Shown here piece after piece: positions 7,535-14,900 of a DNA stretch of 22,068 nt (position 1 is its first letter; each line of letters opens with the position of its first letter). Under the pieces are notes generated by a model. The model was given only the letters and a program-made list of their open reading frames with translations. It had not been told where the DNA came from and did no database searches. Source of the DNA: Acetobacteraceae bacterium. Lineage in GTDB: Bacteria; Pseudomonadota; Alphaproteobacteria; Acetobacterales; Acetobacteraceae. Made by a program: the position numbers and the translations under genes. The DNA is taken from NCBI GenBank assembly GCA_003164305.1, contig PLSZ01000067.1:1-22068 (forward strand). Reading direction: 5' to 3'.

Positions 7535-8749
7535 ATGACCGACCATACCTTCCGCGCCGCCGGCTATGCCTGGCGCCTCTACGCCGGCCCCCAGGTCATC
7601 GAGCAATCCCTGACCGAAGCCGTCACCCGGGCCGGAGCGAAACGCGCGTTCGTCGTGTGTTCGCCCTCGGTCAATCGCCGCACCGACATCGTCCGACGCA
7701 TCGAAGCCACGATCGGCGATCGTTACGCCGGCGTTTATGACGGGATCGAGAAGGATTCCACCTATGCCTCCGTCCTCGCCGCGAAGAACGCCGCCGCCGA
7801 GGGATCCGCCGACATGCTGATCGCGGTCGGCGGCGGCAGCGTCATTGTCGCCACGCGCGCGGTCGCGATCTTCATGGCGGAGCCGGGCGATCCGTTTCAG
7901 CTCATGACGCAATATCCGGAGGGCAAGCCGGCCTACAGCCCTCGGCTGCTGGCGCCGAAGCCGCCGATCGTCAACATTCCAACCACGCCGAACAGCGCCA
8001 TGAATCGCGCCGGCACGGGGTTGAAGAATCCCGACCTCGATCATCGGATGGAATATTTCGATCCCAGGACGAGACCGCATTCGATCTTCCTCGATAACGG
8101 CGCGTTGCTCAGCGCGCCGCCGGGCCTGATCCGTTCCACTGCGACAACGGTATTCGCTGGGCTTGTCGGGTCGATGGCGCAACTGGATATGAACCCGCTG
8201 GCGCAAGGCGACCGCGATCACGCGTTCCGCCTGGCACACCGGGCTTACCCGCGGTTGGTTGATGAACTCGACAACCCGTCGCTCCGGATCGATCTTTGCA
8301 TCGCCGCGTTTCTGCAAAACCGCGCCGAGGACGACGGATCGCGGCGGTTCCGCGGCGGTGCGTTTTCGGGCAACTACGCAGTCTCCACCGCGTTGCACGT
8401 GCGGTATCCGCATGTCGGACAGGGCGAGTCGACGTCCGTCGTTCACGCGGCGAAAATCAGGCTTTCCGAACAGGTCGATCCGCGCTCGGCGCGGCAGGTG
8501 GCGGAGGCTCTGGGCGTCTGGCATGGCAACATGGACGCCAGACAGGCCGCGCTCGCCGTCGCTGACACGCTGGAGGTGCTTTACATGCGCATCGGCGTGC
8601 CGACCCGGTTGCGGCAACTGAACATCCCGCGTGACGACCTGCCCGCCATCGCCAATGAGACGGTGAAGAACTTCAACGCCAACGCCGGCGCGCGCTCCCC
8701 CAAGGATCAGGTCGAGGACGCGCTTAGCTTGTTGGAAGCCGCTTACTGA
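7535..8749 (+). CDS. Iron-ADH-family dehydrogenase with the metal site apparently lost
   Basis: This 404-residue protein has the fold landmarks of group III (iron-activated) alcohol dehydrogenases and maleylacetate reductases: VGGGSVIVATRAVAI (GGGS at 99-102, nucleotide binding), PIVNIPTTPNSAMNRAGTG (about 145-162) and FLDNGALLSAPPGLI (185-199). The next helix normally carries the Asp and His metal ligands (GMDALAHAIEA type); here it reads STATTVFAGLVGSMAQ, with neither. The later region is HVRYPHVGQGESTSVVHA. It may therefore be a metal-independent reductase, closer to maleylacetate-reductase-like proteins, or have a new activity. The ATG at 7535 is preferred over 7523 because GGGGAC lies 5-10 bases before it. 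It overlaps the convergent gene by 7 bases. Confidence 0.82.
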   Translation: MTDHTFRAAGYAWRLYAGPQVIEQSLTEAVTRAGAKRAFVVCSPSVNRRTDIVRRIEATIGDRYAGVYDGIEKDSTYASVLAAKNAAAEGSADMLIAVGGGSVIVATRAVAIFMAEPGDPFQLMTQYPEGKPAYSPRLLAPKPPIVNIPTTPNSAMNRAGTGLKNPDLDHRMEYFDPRTRPHSIFLDNGALLSAPPGLIRSTATTVFAGLVGSMAQLDMNPLAQGDRDHAFRLAHRAYPRLVDELDNPSLRIDLCIAAFLQNRAEDDGSRRFRGGAFSGNYAVSTALHVRYPHVGQGESTSVVHAAKIRLSEQVDPRSARQVAEALGVWHGNMDARQAALAVADTLEVLYMRIGVPTRLRQLNIPRDDLPAIANETVKNFNANAGARSPKDQVEDALSLLEAAY

Positions 8750-9810
8750 GCGAACGCCGGCATCACCTGTTCGCCGAAGCGGCGCATGGACAACAGGTTC
8801 TGCTCGTGACTCATTTCGCCGAACCCGGTCTGGCACAGCAGATGCCGCACGCCGACGTCGCGTAGTTCGGCGACCTGTTCCCTCACCCGCGCCGGGGAGC
8901 CGAACAACGTGCCGGTCGCCAGCACGAACTTCAGCGCCTCGGCGTCGCCGACCGCGGGATTGGTCCAGGGGTTCAGCATCACCGGCTCAATCACGAAGTC
9001 CGCTGGATTGTATTCATGACGCACATGCATCATATGCGCCCGTGTCTTCAACAGCAGCATCGACACCTCATCTTCCGCCTGGGCATCCGTCTCCGCGACA
9101 TACACGTTTCGCCATAAAGCGGCTTGCTGCAATAGCCGCTCCCGCGTGCGCGCGTCATGGCCGCCTTCCGCGATCCCGGCTTCGTAAAGCGCCCAGCGTT
9201 CTTTGATTCGCTCGACGGGGAGGCGGGCGGTCAGGATGGGGATGCCCAACCGGCCGCAATCGGTGAAAGAGCCGGGGGAAATGACGCTGCGCCAGAGCGG
9301 CGGGCCGGGTTGTTGCACCGGTTTGGGCCGCAGTTCCGGCACGCGCAGATTAAAGTACTTGCCCTCGTAGACCAGCGGAGTTTCGCGCCACGCGCGCTCC
9401 AGCACCTCGATCGCTTCCGCCATGCGTTCGCGGCTGTCGTCGCTGCGCAGACCGTGCCCGACGAATTCGTATTCGTTGTAGACGGTGCCTTTGCCGATGC
9501 CGACGTCGATGCGGCCCTTGCTTAAATTGTCCAGCAGCGCCAGTTGCACCGCGAGGCGGACCGGATGGTGGAACGGCATCTGGATGACCGCGAAACCGAT
9601 GCGAATCCGCGTCGTGCGCATGGTCAGAGCAGCCGCGAACAGCAGCGCGTCGTTGTAAACACTTTCACCGGTGAAATAGTGCTCGGTCAGCCACACGTCG
9701 TTGAAGCCAAGAGCTTCGGCGGCGCAGACCTGCTCGATCTGCTGGTCGATGCGGACCGCGTCCTCCTCGGGGCTCGGTGACAGCGCGAGCGTGAGCCAGC
9801 CAAATTTCAT
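8743..9810 (-). CDS. Second luciferase-like flavin-dependent monooxygenase
   Basis: This 355-residue LLM-class protein has MKFGWLTLALSPSPEED, LGFNDVWLTEHYFTGESVYN, RIRIGFAVIQMPFHHPVRLA and the NLSKGRIDVGIGKGTVYNEY loop, all typical of the bacterial luciferase-like alkanal monooxygenase group. The C-terminus (SHEQNLLSMRRFGEQVMPAF) is complete. The start at 9810 gives the canonical first beta strand and has AGGATC about 8 bases upstream; an alternative start at 9858 adds 16 residues and is unlikely. It is convergent with the iron-ADH-like gene, their stop codons overlapping by 7 bases, and divergent from the SPFH operon. It is distant in sequence from the plus-strand LLM gene at 5229, so it is not a recent duplicate. 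Confidence 0.88.
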   Translation of the reverse strand: MKFGWLTLALSPSPEEDAVRIDQQIEQVCAAEALGFNDVWLTEHYFTGESVYNDALLFAAALTMRTTRIRIGFAVIQMPFHHPVRLAVQLALLDNLSKGRIDVGIGKGTVYNEYEFVGHGLRSDDSRERMAEAIEVLERAWRETPLVYEGKYFNLRVPELRPKPVQQPGPPLWRSVISPGSFTDCGRLGIPILTARLPVERIKERWALYEAGIAEGGHDARTRERLLQQAALWRNVYVAETDAQAEDEVSMLLLKTRAHMMHVRHEYNPADFVIEPVMLNPWTNPAVGDAEALKFVLATGTLFGSPARVREQVAELRDVGVRHLLCQTGFGEMSHEQNLLSMRRFGEQVMPAFAQ

Positions 9811-9946
9811 TGCCGTGATCCTGATTTGTGCACCGCACACTGCCGAGGGATGCTGCACGGATCAAGCGGGGGCCGCCGATACTCGTGGACTTTTGGACGA
9901 TTCTCGCGGCATGATGCGTATCCGCGATCACCCCCGGGAGCGAACG
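9811..9946. promoter_or_regulatory. Divergent promoter region of LLM gene and SPFH operon
   Basis: These 136 bases separate the minus-strand monooxygenase from the plus-strand SPFH operon, so both promoters should lie here. I see no convincing paired -35/-10 elements. A GGGAG ribosome site at 9936-9940 supports the SPFH start at 9947. No operator-like inverted repeat stands out. Confidence 0.4.
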
Positions 9947-10939
9947 ATGAGCCTGATGAGCTTCTTGTCCAAGCAGTTCGTGGATGTCCTGCAGTGGAAC
10001 GAAGACGGGCCTGGCGTGCTGGCCTGGCGTTATCCGATGTTGGACCGCGAAATCCGGAACGGCGCGGCGCTGACTGTGCGCGATACGCAAAACGCGCTGT
10101 TCGTGAATGAGGGCAAGGTCGCCGATTTGTTTGGCGCGGGACTGTATAAGCTAACGACACAAACGCTGCCGGTGCTGACGTATTTGCAGAACTGGGACAA
10201 GCTGTTCGAGTCGCCGTTTAAGTCGGACGTGTTTTTCTTCAGCATGCGCGACCAGATCGATCAACGCTGGGGCACGCCGCAACCGATCACAATCCGCGAC
10301 AAGGAATTCGGCGCGCTGCGGATCCGCGCCAACGGCGTTTACTCCTACCGCATCGCCAATCCAGGCATGTTCTGGACCCGGCTCAGCGGCACGACCCCAC
10401 AATACACCGTGACGGACGCCGAGGGTCAGTTGCGCGCGGCCATCCTGACGTCGATGGCCGCCTGCCTCGGCTCCAGCGACGTGGCGTTTCTGGACATGGC
10501 GGCGAATCAGGAAACCTTTTCGGCGCGTCTGAAGCAGGGGATCGAACCGACATTCGCCAGTTATGGTCTGGAACTGACCACGTTCTATCTGCAAAGCCTG
10601 TCGTTGCCGGAGGAGGTGCAGGCCAGGCTGGACCGCGCGTCGTCCATGCGTATCGTCGGCGATATGAAACAATACACCCAGTTCGAAGCGGCGGAGGCGT
10701 TGAAGGAGGCCGCCGCCAATCCGGGTGGGATCGCCGGAGCCGGGGCAGGTCTGGGCGCCGGCCTCGCGATGGCGCAGGCGATCGGTGGCGCGATGAAGCC
10801 GGCGGCGGCTTCGACCCCAGGTGCCGAATCCGATCCGGTCGCCATGATCGAACGCCTCGGCGGGTTGTTGCAGAAGGGCATCCTGACCCAGGCTGAATTT
10901 GACGCCAAGAAAGCGGAGTTGCTGCGGCAGATACGGTGA
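9947..10939 (+). CDS. SPFH/Band-7 (YdjI-type) protein with C-terminal SHOCT domain
   Basis: This 330-residue protein starts MSLMSFLSKQFVDVLQW, as in the YdjI / 'virion core protein' group of SPFH proteins. The SPFH/Band-7 domain covers about residues 24-230 (WRYPMLDREIRNGAALTV, QALFV-like NALFVNEGKVADLFGAG, LRIRANGVYSYRI, GLELTTFYLQSLSLPEEV). A Gly/Ala-rich linker follows (259-285), then a SHOCT motif (297-328: DPVAMIERLGGLLQKGILTQ and AEFDAKKAELL). SPFH proteins form cage-like oligomers on membranes; YdjI-type ones recruit PspA-like partners in Bacillus. No transmembrane helix is apparent, so membrane contact may be peripheral or through partners. It is the first gene of an eight-gene operon; the DUF4178 gene follows after 31 bases. 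Confidence 0.9.
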   Translation: MSLMSFLSKQFVDVLQWNEDGPGVLAWRYPMLDREIRNGAALTVRDTQNALFVNEGKVADLFGAGLYKLTTQTLPVLTYLQNWDKLFESPFKSDVFFFSMRDQIDQRWGTPQPITIRDKEFGALRIRANGVYSYRIANPGMFWTRLSGTTPQYTVTDAEGQLRAAILTSMAACLGSSDVAFLDMAANQETFSARLKQGIEPTFASYGLELTTFYLQSLSLPEEVQARLDRASSMRIVGDMKQYTQFEAAEALKEAAANPGGIAGAGAGLGAGLAMAQAIGGAMKPAAASTPGAESDPVAMIERLGGLLQKGILTQAEFDAKKAELLRQIR

Positions 10940-10970
10940 TCATCGGCACCCACATCCGACGCGATCGGCC

Positions 10971-11657
10971 GTGACGCTGGCGACGCCCTGTCCGTCCTGC
11001 GGCGCCGAATTGCATTTTCGTTCCTCCGTCACCGTCTGCGCGGTCTGCGCGTCGTGCGGATCGATGGTCGTGCGATCCGATGTGTCGGTGGCGGCGATCG
11101 GCACGATGGCCAGCCTGCCGGACGACATCAGTCCGTTGCGGATCGGCACCGGCCTCGTGGTCGATGACCGCGCGTATGTCGTGCTCGGCCGGATCCGCAT
11201 GTACTGGGCTGACGGTGCCTGGAACGAATGGTTCATCGATGACGGCACGACGCCGGGATGGCTGGTCGAGGCACAGGGATTTTTCTCGGTCGCGTTCCCG
11301 TTGCCGTTGCCGCCGGTCCTTGTGGACGCGCCATGGCCTGTCCTTGGCGCGACGCTGGATCTTGGTGGAACGATTTACCGCGTGTCGGACCTGAAAGAGG
11401 CGACGTGCCGCGGCAGCGAGGGGGAGTTGCCGTTCGCCGCGCCGAGCGGGCGGGTCGTGCGATACGCCGACCTGAACAGTCCGGCCGGCGGTTTTGTCAG
11501 CCTTGAAGACTCCGACGAGGGACGGCGGTTTTCCTCCGGCGCGAACGTCCACGGCGACGATCTCGGCTTCAGTAATCTGCGGCCGGTCGAAGGGTGGGTC
11601 GAGCCGCCTCGCCGAGCCCGGAGCGACGGCGATCCGGAGTTTCCGCCGGGGTCATGA
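10971..11657 (+). CDS. DUF4178 protein with N-terminal zinc ribbon (soluble form)
   Basis: This 228-residue protein begins at a GTG (10971), the only start in this frame downstream of the SPFH gene; no strong ribosome site is visible. The N-terminus carries a zinc ribbon (Cys7-x2-Cys10 and Cys26-x2-Cys29 in CPSCGAELHFRS and CAVCASCGS). The rest matches DUF4178: ISPLRIGTGLVVDDRAYVVL, WADGAWNEWFIDDGTTPGWL, then a second repeat-like half (DAPWPVLGATLDLGGTIYRV, GELPFAAPSGRVVRYADL). There is no membrane segment. DUF4178 has no established biochemical role; it recurs beside DUF350, membrane spermidine-synthase homologues and SPFH proteins. The stop overlaps the next start (ATGA), so translation is coupled. 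Confidence 0.82.
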   Translation: MTLATPCPSCGAELHFRSSVTVCAVCASCGSMVVRSDVSVAAIGTMASLPDDISPLRIGTGLVVDDRAYVVLGRIRMYWADGAWNEWFIDDGTTPGWLVEAQGFFSVAFPLPLPPVLVDAPWPVLGATLDLGGTIYRVSDLKEATCRGSEGELPFAAPSGRVVRYADLNSPAGGFVSLEDSDEGRRFSSGANVHGDDLGFSNLRPVEGWVEPPRRARSDGDPEFPPGS

Positions 11658-12973
11658 GCGACACACAGTCTCCCCCATGGCGCGCCCCTTCAGCCGCCCG
11701 CGCGCGGGTGCTGAACTGCCCGTCGTGCGGCGGAAGCGTCACGGTCCGCGCCAACGGCATCAGCATCACCGCCGTCTGCTCTTCCTGTGGCAGCACGCTG
11801 GACGTCAGCAATCCGGATGTCCGGCTGATCGAGGAAGTGCGCCGCCGCACGCACGAACCACCGATCGCCATCGGCATGCGCGGCTTGCTGGTTGGCACGT
11901 TGTGGGAGGTCGCCGGATTCCAATCTCGCGCCGACGCCACGAACGGGTGGAGTTGGGACGAGTATTTGTTGTTCAATCCGTATCGCGGATTCCGCTTTCT
12001 GGTGCAGGATGACGACGATTGGGTGCTTTACTGCATGCTGCGTCAGGACGTACCCGACCCAGTCCAGGGCTTCGAAGGCCGCCGCTACACGCAGCGCGGC
12101 ACCGGCATCGCGCGCACCACTTATGTGTTGGGGGAATTCTACTGGCGCGCGCGGGTCGGCGACGAGGTCTCCACCGCGGAATACATCGACAGCCCCTGGC
12201 TGCTGTCGCGGGAGCAGAACGGCGACGAGATCATCTGGTCCCGCGGCATTCAATTGGAAGGCGAAACGGTCGGGACGGCGTTCGGGCTGCAATCCGATTT
12301 TGTGTCGGGCGGCGTGTCGGGCAAGGCAGCGTCGCGGAATGAGCGGACCAACGGCGTGATATGGGTCGGCGTAGCCGCGGTCATCATGCTTCTGCTGCTG
12401 CACATGATCCCGTTCGGCACCAGCCGTTCCGCGGTCGTGTTCGGGCGGACGTTCCACACCACCGCCGCCAACGAAGGCAGCACGCTGACGACCGAGGTTT
12501 TCACGATCTCGGCGAAAGGTGGCAACCTCCGGATCACTGCCCAGGCCCCCGTTTTCAACAACTGGGTCGAACTGGGCATTTCGATGGTGGGACCTGACGA
12601 TATCACGTTCAACGCCACGCCGTCGATCGAATATTATTACGGTCAGGACAGCGATGGATCGTGGAGCGAGGGCTCCCAATCGACCAGCGTCACGTTCCGT
12701 TCGGTACCGGGCGGCGATTATCGGCTGCTGATCGAGCCTTACGCCGGCGCCTATCGGGCGAACCCGGAAAATCCCAACGCATGGAAGCCGAACACGCCAG
12801 TGGATTTCACGGTCACCGTCACGCGGCACGTTCCGAGTTGGGGCAATTTCTGGATCGCGCTGTTGTTGCTGATCCCGTACCCGATCTTTCGTTACTTCTT
12901 CCCCAGCACCCCGCCCGCGCCAAAGCCGGACGCTTCGCCCTGGCCGGCATCGACATGGAAACCTCCGCCATGA
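11654..12973 (+). CDS. Membrane-anchored DUF4178 protein with extracytoplasmic domain
   Basis: This 439-residue protein has an N-terminal zinc ribbon (CPSCGG at 22-27, CSSCGS at 42-47) and a DUF4178 domain at about 70-215 (IAIGMRGLLVGTLWEVAGFQ, WSWDEYLLFNPYRGFRFL). A transmembrane helix follows (about 233-255, GVIWVGVAAVIMLLLLHMIP), then a roughly 140-residue beta-rich region (VFNNWVELGISMVGPDDITF, SVTFRSVPGGDYRLLIEPY), a second helix (398-416, GNFWIALLLLIPYPIFRYFF) and a Pro-rich tail. With two helices, the middle domain would be outside and the ribbon and tail in the cytoplasm. It overlaps its upstream paralogue and the downstream small gene by ATGA. It may couple an outside sensor or binding domain to cytoplasmic partners. 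Confidence 0.85.
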   Translation: MSDTQSPPWRAPSAARARVLNCPSCGGSVTVRANGISITAVCSSCGSTLDVSNPDVRLIEEVRRRTHEPPIAIGMRGLLVGTLWEVAGFQSRADATNGWSWDEYLLFNPYRGFRFLVQDDDDWVLYCMLRQDVPDPVQGFEGRRYTQRGTGIARTTYVLGEFYWRARVGDEVSTAEYIDSPWLLSREQNGDEIIWSRGIQLEGETVGTAFGLQSDFVSGGVSGKAASRNERTNGVIWVGVAAVIMLLLLHMIPFGTSRSAVVFGRTFHTTAANEGSTLTTEVFTISAKGGNLRITAQAPVFNNWVELGISMVGPDDITFNATPSIEYYYGQDSDGSWSEGSQSTSVTFRSVPGGDYRLLIEPYAGAYRANPENPNAWKPNTPVDFTVTVTRHVPSWGNFWIALLLLIPYPIFRYFFPSTPPAPKPDASPWPASTWKPPP

Positions 12974-13128
12974 AAGTTCCGCCGTTCTACTCAGTGTTTT
13001 GTCTGCTGGTGCTGGGTGCGTTCATCTACGCGAAAGTTGAAGGTCTCGCGCTGTTCGGAGCGAGCAACGCCACGGCGTCGAGCGGCGGCGGCCACGGGAC
13101 CGGAGTTTTCCTCGGCGGCCACAAATAA
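12970..13128 (+). CDS. 52-residue single-pass membrane peptide
   Basis: The ATG overlaps the upstream stop (ATGA at 12970-12973). The product has one hydrophobic helix (FYSVFCLLVLGAFIYA, about residues 6-21) and a short Gly/Ser/His-rich tail (SSGGGHGTGVFLGGHK). No family is recognised. Its place inside a tightly coupled operon, between DUF4178 and DUF350 genes, supports it being real. It is likely a small subunit or regulator of the membrane assembly. Confidence 0.72.
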   Translation: MKVPPFYSVFCLLVLGAFIYAKVEGLALFGASNATASSGGGHGTGVFLGGHK

Positions 13129-13140
13129 GGGAACAGCTCA

Positions 13141-13368
13141 ATGGAAATCGACACCGCCATCAATTGGCACAATGTCCTCAGCGCGCTGATCTTCTCCGGC
13201 ATCGGGCTGGCGGTCTACACACTGGGGTTCATCATCCTCAGTCTGCTGACGCCAAAGGTGCATATCTGGCGTGAGATCAACGAGGAAAAGAACGTCGCCA
13301 TCGCGATCTTCCTGGGCTCCATCGCGTTAGGCATCGCCATCATCATCAGTGCCGCCGTACGCGGATGA
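13141..13368 (+). CDS. DUF350 small membrane protein
   Basis: This 75-residue protein has two transmembrane helices (about 15-36, ALIFSGIGLAVYTLGFIILS; and about 51-71, VAIAIFLGSIALGIAIIISA) and the charged loop TPKVHIWREINEEKNVAIAI between them. This matches a half-length DUF350 (YjfL-like) unit; many members have two such units, so a dimer is likely. GGGAAC precedes the ATG. The stop overlaps the next ATG by ATGA. Function in the family is unknown; gene neighbourhoods link it to envelope stress and polyamine-like transferases. Confidence 0.85.
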   Translation: MEIDTAINWHNVLSALIFSGIGLAVYTLGFIILSLLTPKVHIWREINEEKNVAIAIFLGSIALGIAIIISAAVRG

Positions 13369-14900
13369 GCGAACGCCAGACCGCCATGCCGGCGCTGCTG
13401 CTGACGTCGGTCTTCGTCATAGCGACCTGTGGGCTGGTCTACGAACTGATCGCGGGCACGCTCGCGAGCTATCTGCTCGGCGATTCGGTCACGCAGTTCT
13501 CCACCGTGATCGGTGTGTATCTGTCGGCGATGGGCGTTGGCTCGTTTTTGTCCGCCAAGGTGGAGCGCGACCTGCTGGTGCTGTTCGTGCGCACCGAGAT
13601 CCTGATCGGCCTCGTCGGCGGTTTCTCCGCCGCGGCGATGTTCCTGCTGTTCGGGGAGGTGGCGTCGTTTCGCATTCCGCTTTACGGCATCCTGGCGGTC
13701 GTAGGCGTTCTGGTTGGGGTGGAAATTCCGTTGCTGTTGCGCATTCTTCGCGATCGGATCGTGTTCAAGGATCTGGTGGCTCAGGTTTTGACGTTTGACT
13801 ATATTGGGGCGTTGTTCGCGTCGTTGTTGTTTCCGTTGGTGCTGGTGCCGCATCTGGGATTGATCCGCTCCAGCTTCATGTTTGGCATTCTTAACGTCGT
13901 GGTGGCGTTGTGGCTGCTGTTCACGTTGGGGCAGGGCATGCGGTGGGTGCGGGTGCATCGTGTGTCCGCGGTGATCGTACTGATGATCCTGGTCGCGGGG
14001 TTCGTTTACGCCGATCGGATCATGGCGATGTCGGAGGCGGCGATTTATATCGACCCGGTGATTTACGCGCGCTCGACGCCGTATCAGCGGATCATTCTGA
14101 CCTCGACGCACCGCGATCTACGGTTGTTTCTGAATGGCAACCTGCAGTTCAGCAGCCGCGACGAATATCGTTACCATGAGGCCTTGGTCCAACCTGGCCT
14201 GGCCGCGATCGCCGATCCGAAGCGGGTGTTGATTTTTGGCGGCGGCGACGGGCTGGCGGCGCGGGAAGTTTTGAAGAAGCCGTCGGTGGAAAGCATCACG
14301 CAGGTGGAGCTCGATCCGGAGATGGTGCGGCTGTTCTCGCGCAACACGCTGCTGACGGCGATGAATCATGATTCGTTCGCGTCGCCGAAGTTGCATGTGG
14401 AGAACGAGGACGCTTTCGTTTGGCTGAAGGCGCGGACGGCGTCAGACAACCCAGGAAAGTTCGACTATATCATTGTCGATTTTCCCGACCCGTCGAATTA
14501 CTCGATCGGCAAACTCTACACCTTGAGCTTCTTCCGGCTGCTGCGCCAGGTTCTGGCGGACGGCGGCGCGATCGTGGTGCAGAGCACGTCGCCTTATGTC
14601 GCCCGAAGGTCGTATTGGTGCGTCGTCGCCACGCTGGAGGCGGCGGGTTTCGCGACGTTGCCCTATCACGTTTACGTCCCCTCGTTCGGCGAATGGGGGT
14701 TCGTTCTGGCCGCGGGCACACCGCCGGTGCCGCGGGACGATTACCCGGCGGGTCTGCGCTATGTCTCGGCGGCGACGATGGCGGACATGCGGCATTTTCC
14801 GGCGGACATGGATCGCGTGCCGGCGGAGGTCAATCGGCTGGATAGCCAGGTCCTGGTCCGCTATTTCGATACGGAGTGGGCTGAGTACGGGGTCAACTGA
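13365..14900 (+). CDS. Membrane-embedded spermidine-synthase-like aminopropyltransferase
   Basis: This 511-residue protein has an N-terminal half with about seven transmembrane helices (residues 9-215: LLLTSVFVIATCGLVYELIA, VIGVYLSAMGVGSFLSA, LYGILAVVGVLVGVEIPLLL and others). The C-terminal Rossmann domain (about 230-511) has spermidine synthase marks: LNGNLQFSSRDEYRYHEALV (substrate gate), VLIFGGGDGLAAREVLK (292-296, SAM-nucleoside binding), VELDPEM, and YIIVDFPDPSNYSIGKLYT with the expected catalytic Asp at 371. The enzyme class moves aminopropyl from decarboxylated AdoMet to an amine; a membrane form may act on a lipid, protein or exported polyamine. The usual partner, AdoMet decarboxylase, is not in this window. 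The LDG of soluble SpeE reads LNG here. It overlaps DUF350 by ATGA and the next gene by one base. Confidence 0.92.
   Translation: MSERQTAMPALLLTSVFVIATCGLVYELIAGTLASYLLGDSVTQFSTVIGVYLSAMGVGSFLSAKVERDLLVLFVRTEILIGLVGGFSAAAMFLLFGEVASFRIPLYGILAVVGVLVGVEIPLLLRILRDRIVFKDLVAQVLTFDYIGALFASLLFPLVLVPHLGLIRSSFMFGILNVVVALWLLFTLGQGMRWVRVHRVSAVIVLMILVAGFVYADRIMAMSEAAIYIDPVIYARSTPYQRIILTSTHRDLRLFLNGNLQFSSRDEYRYHEALVQPGLAAIADPKRVLIFGGGDGLAAREVLKKPSVESITQVELDPEMVRLFSRNTLLTAMNHDSFASPKLHVENEDAFVWLKARTASDNPGKFDYIIVDFPDPSNYSIGKLYTLSFFRLLRQVLADGGAIVVQSTSPYVARRSYWCVVATLEAAGFATLPYHVYVPSFGEWGFVLAAGTPPVPRDDYPAGLRYVSAATMADMRHFPADMDRVPAEVNRLDSQVLVRYFDTEWAEYGVN

Noticed and set aside
7520..8836. 438-codon open frame on the minus strand
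   Set aside because: It is antisense to the iron-ADH-family gene and Arg/His/Asp-rich, a typical shadow in high-GC DNA.
11690..12829. 379-codon open frame on the minus strand
   Set aside because: It is antisense to the membrane DUF4178 gene and its composition is not protein-like. The plus strand has zinc ribbons, helices and coupled starts.
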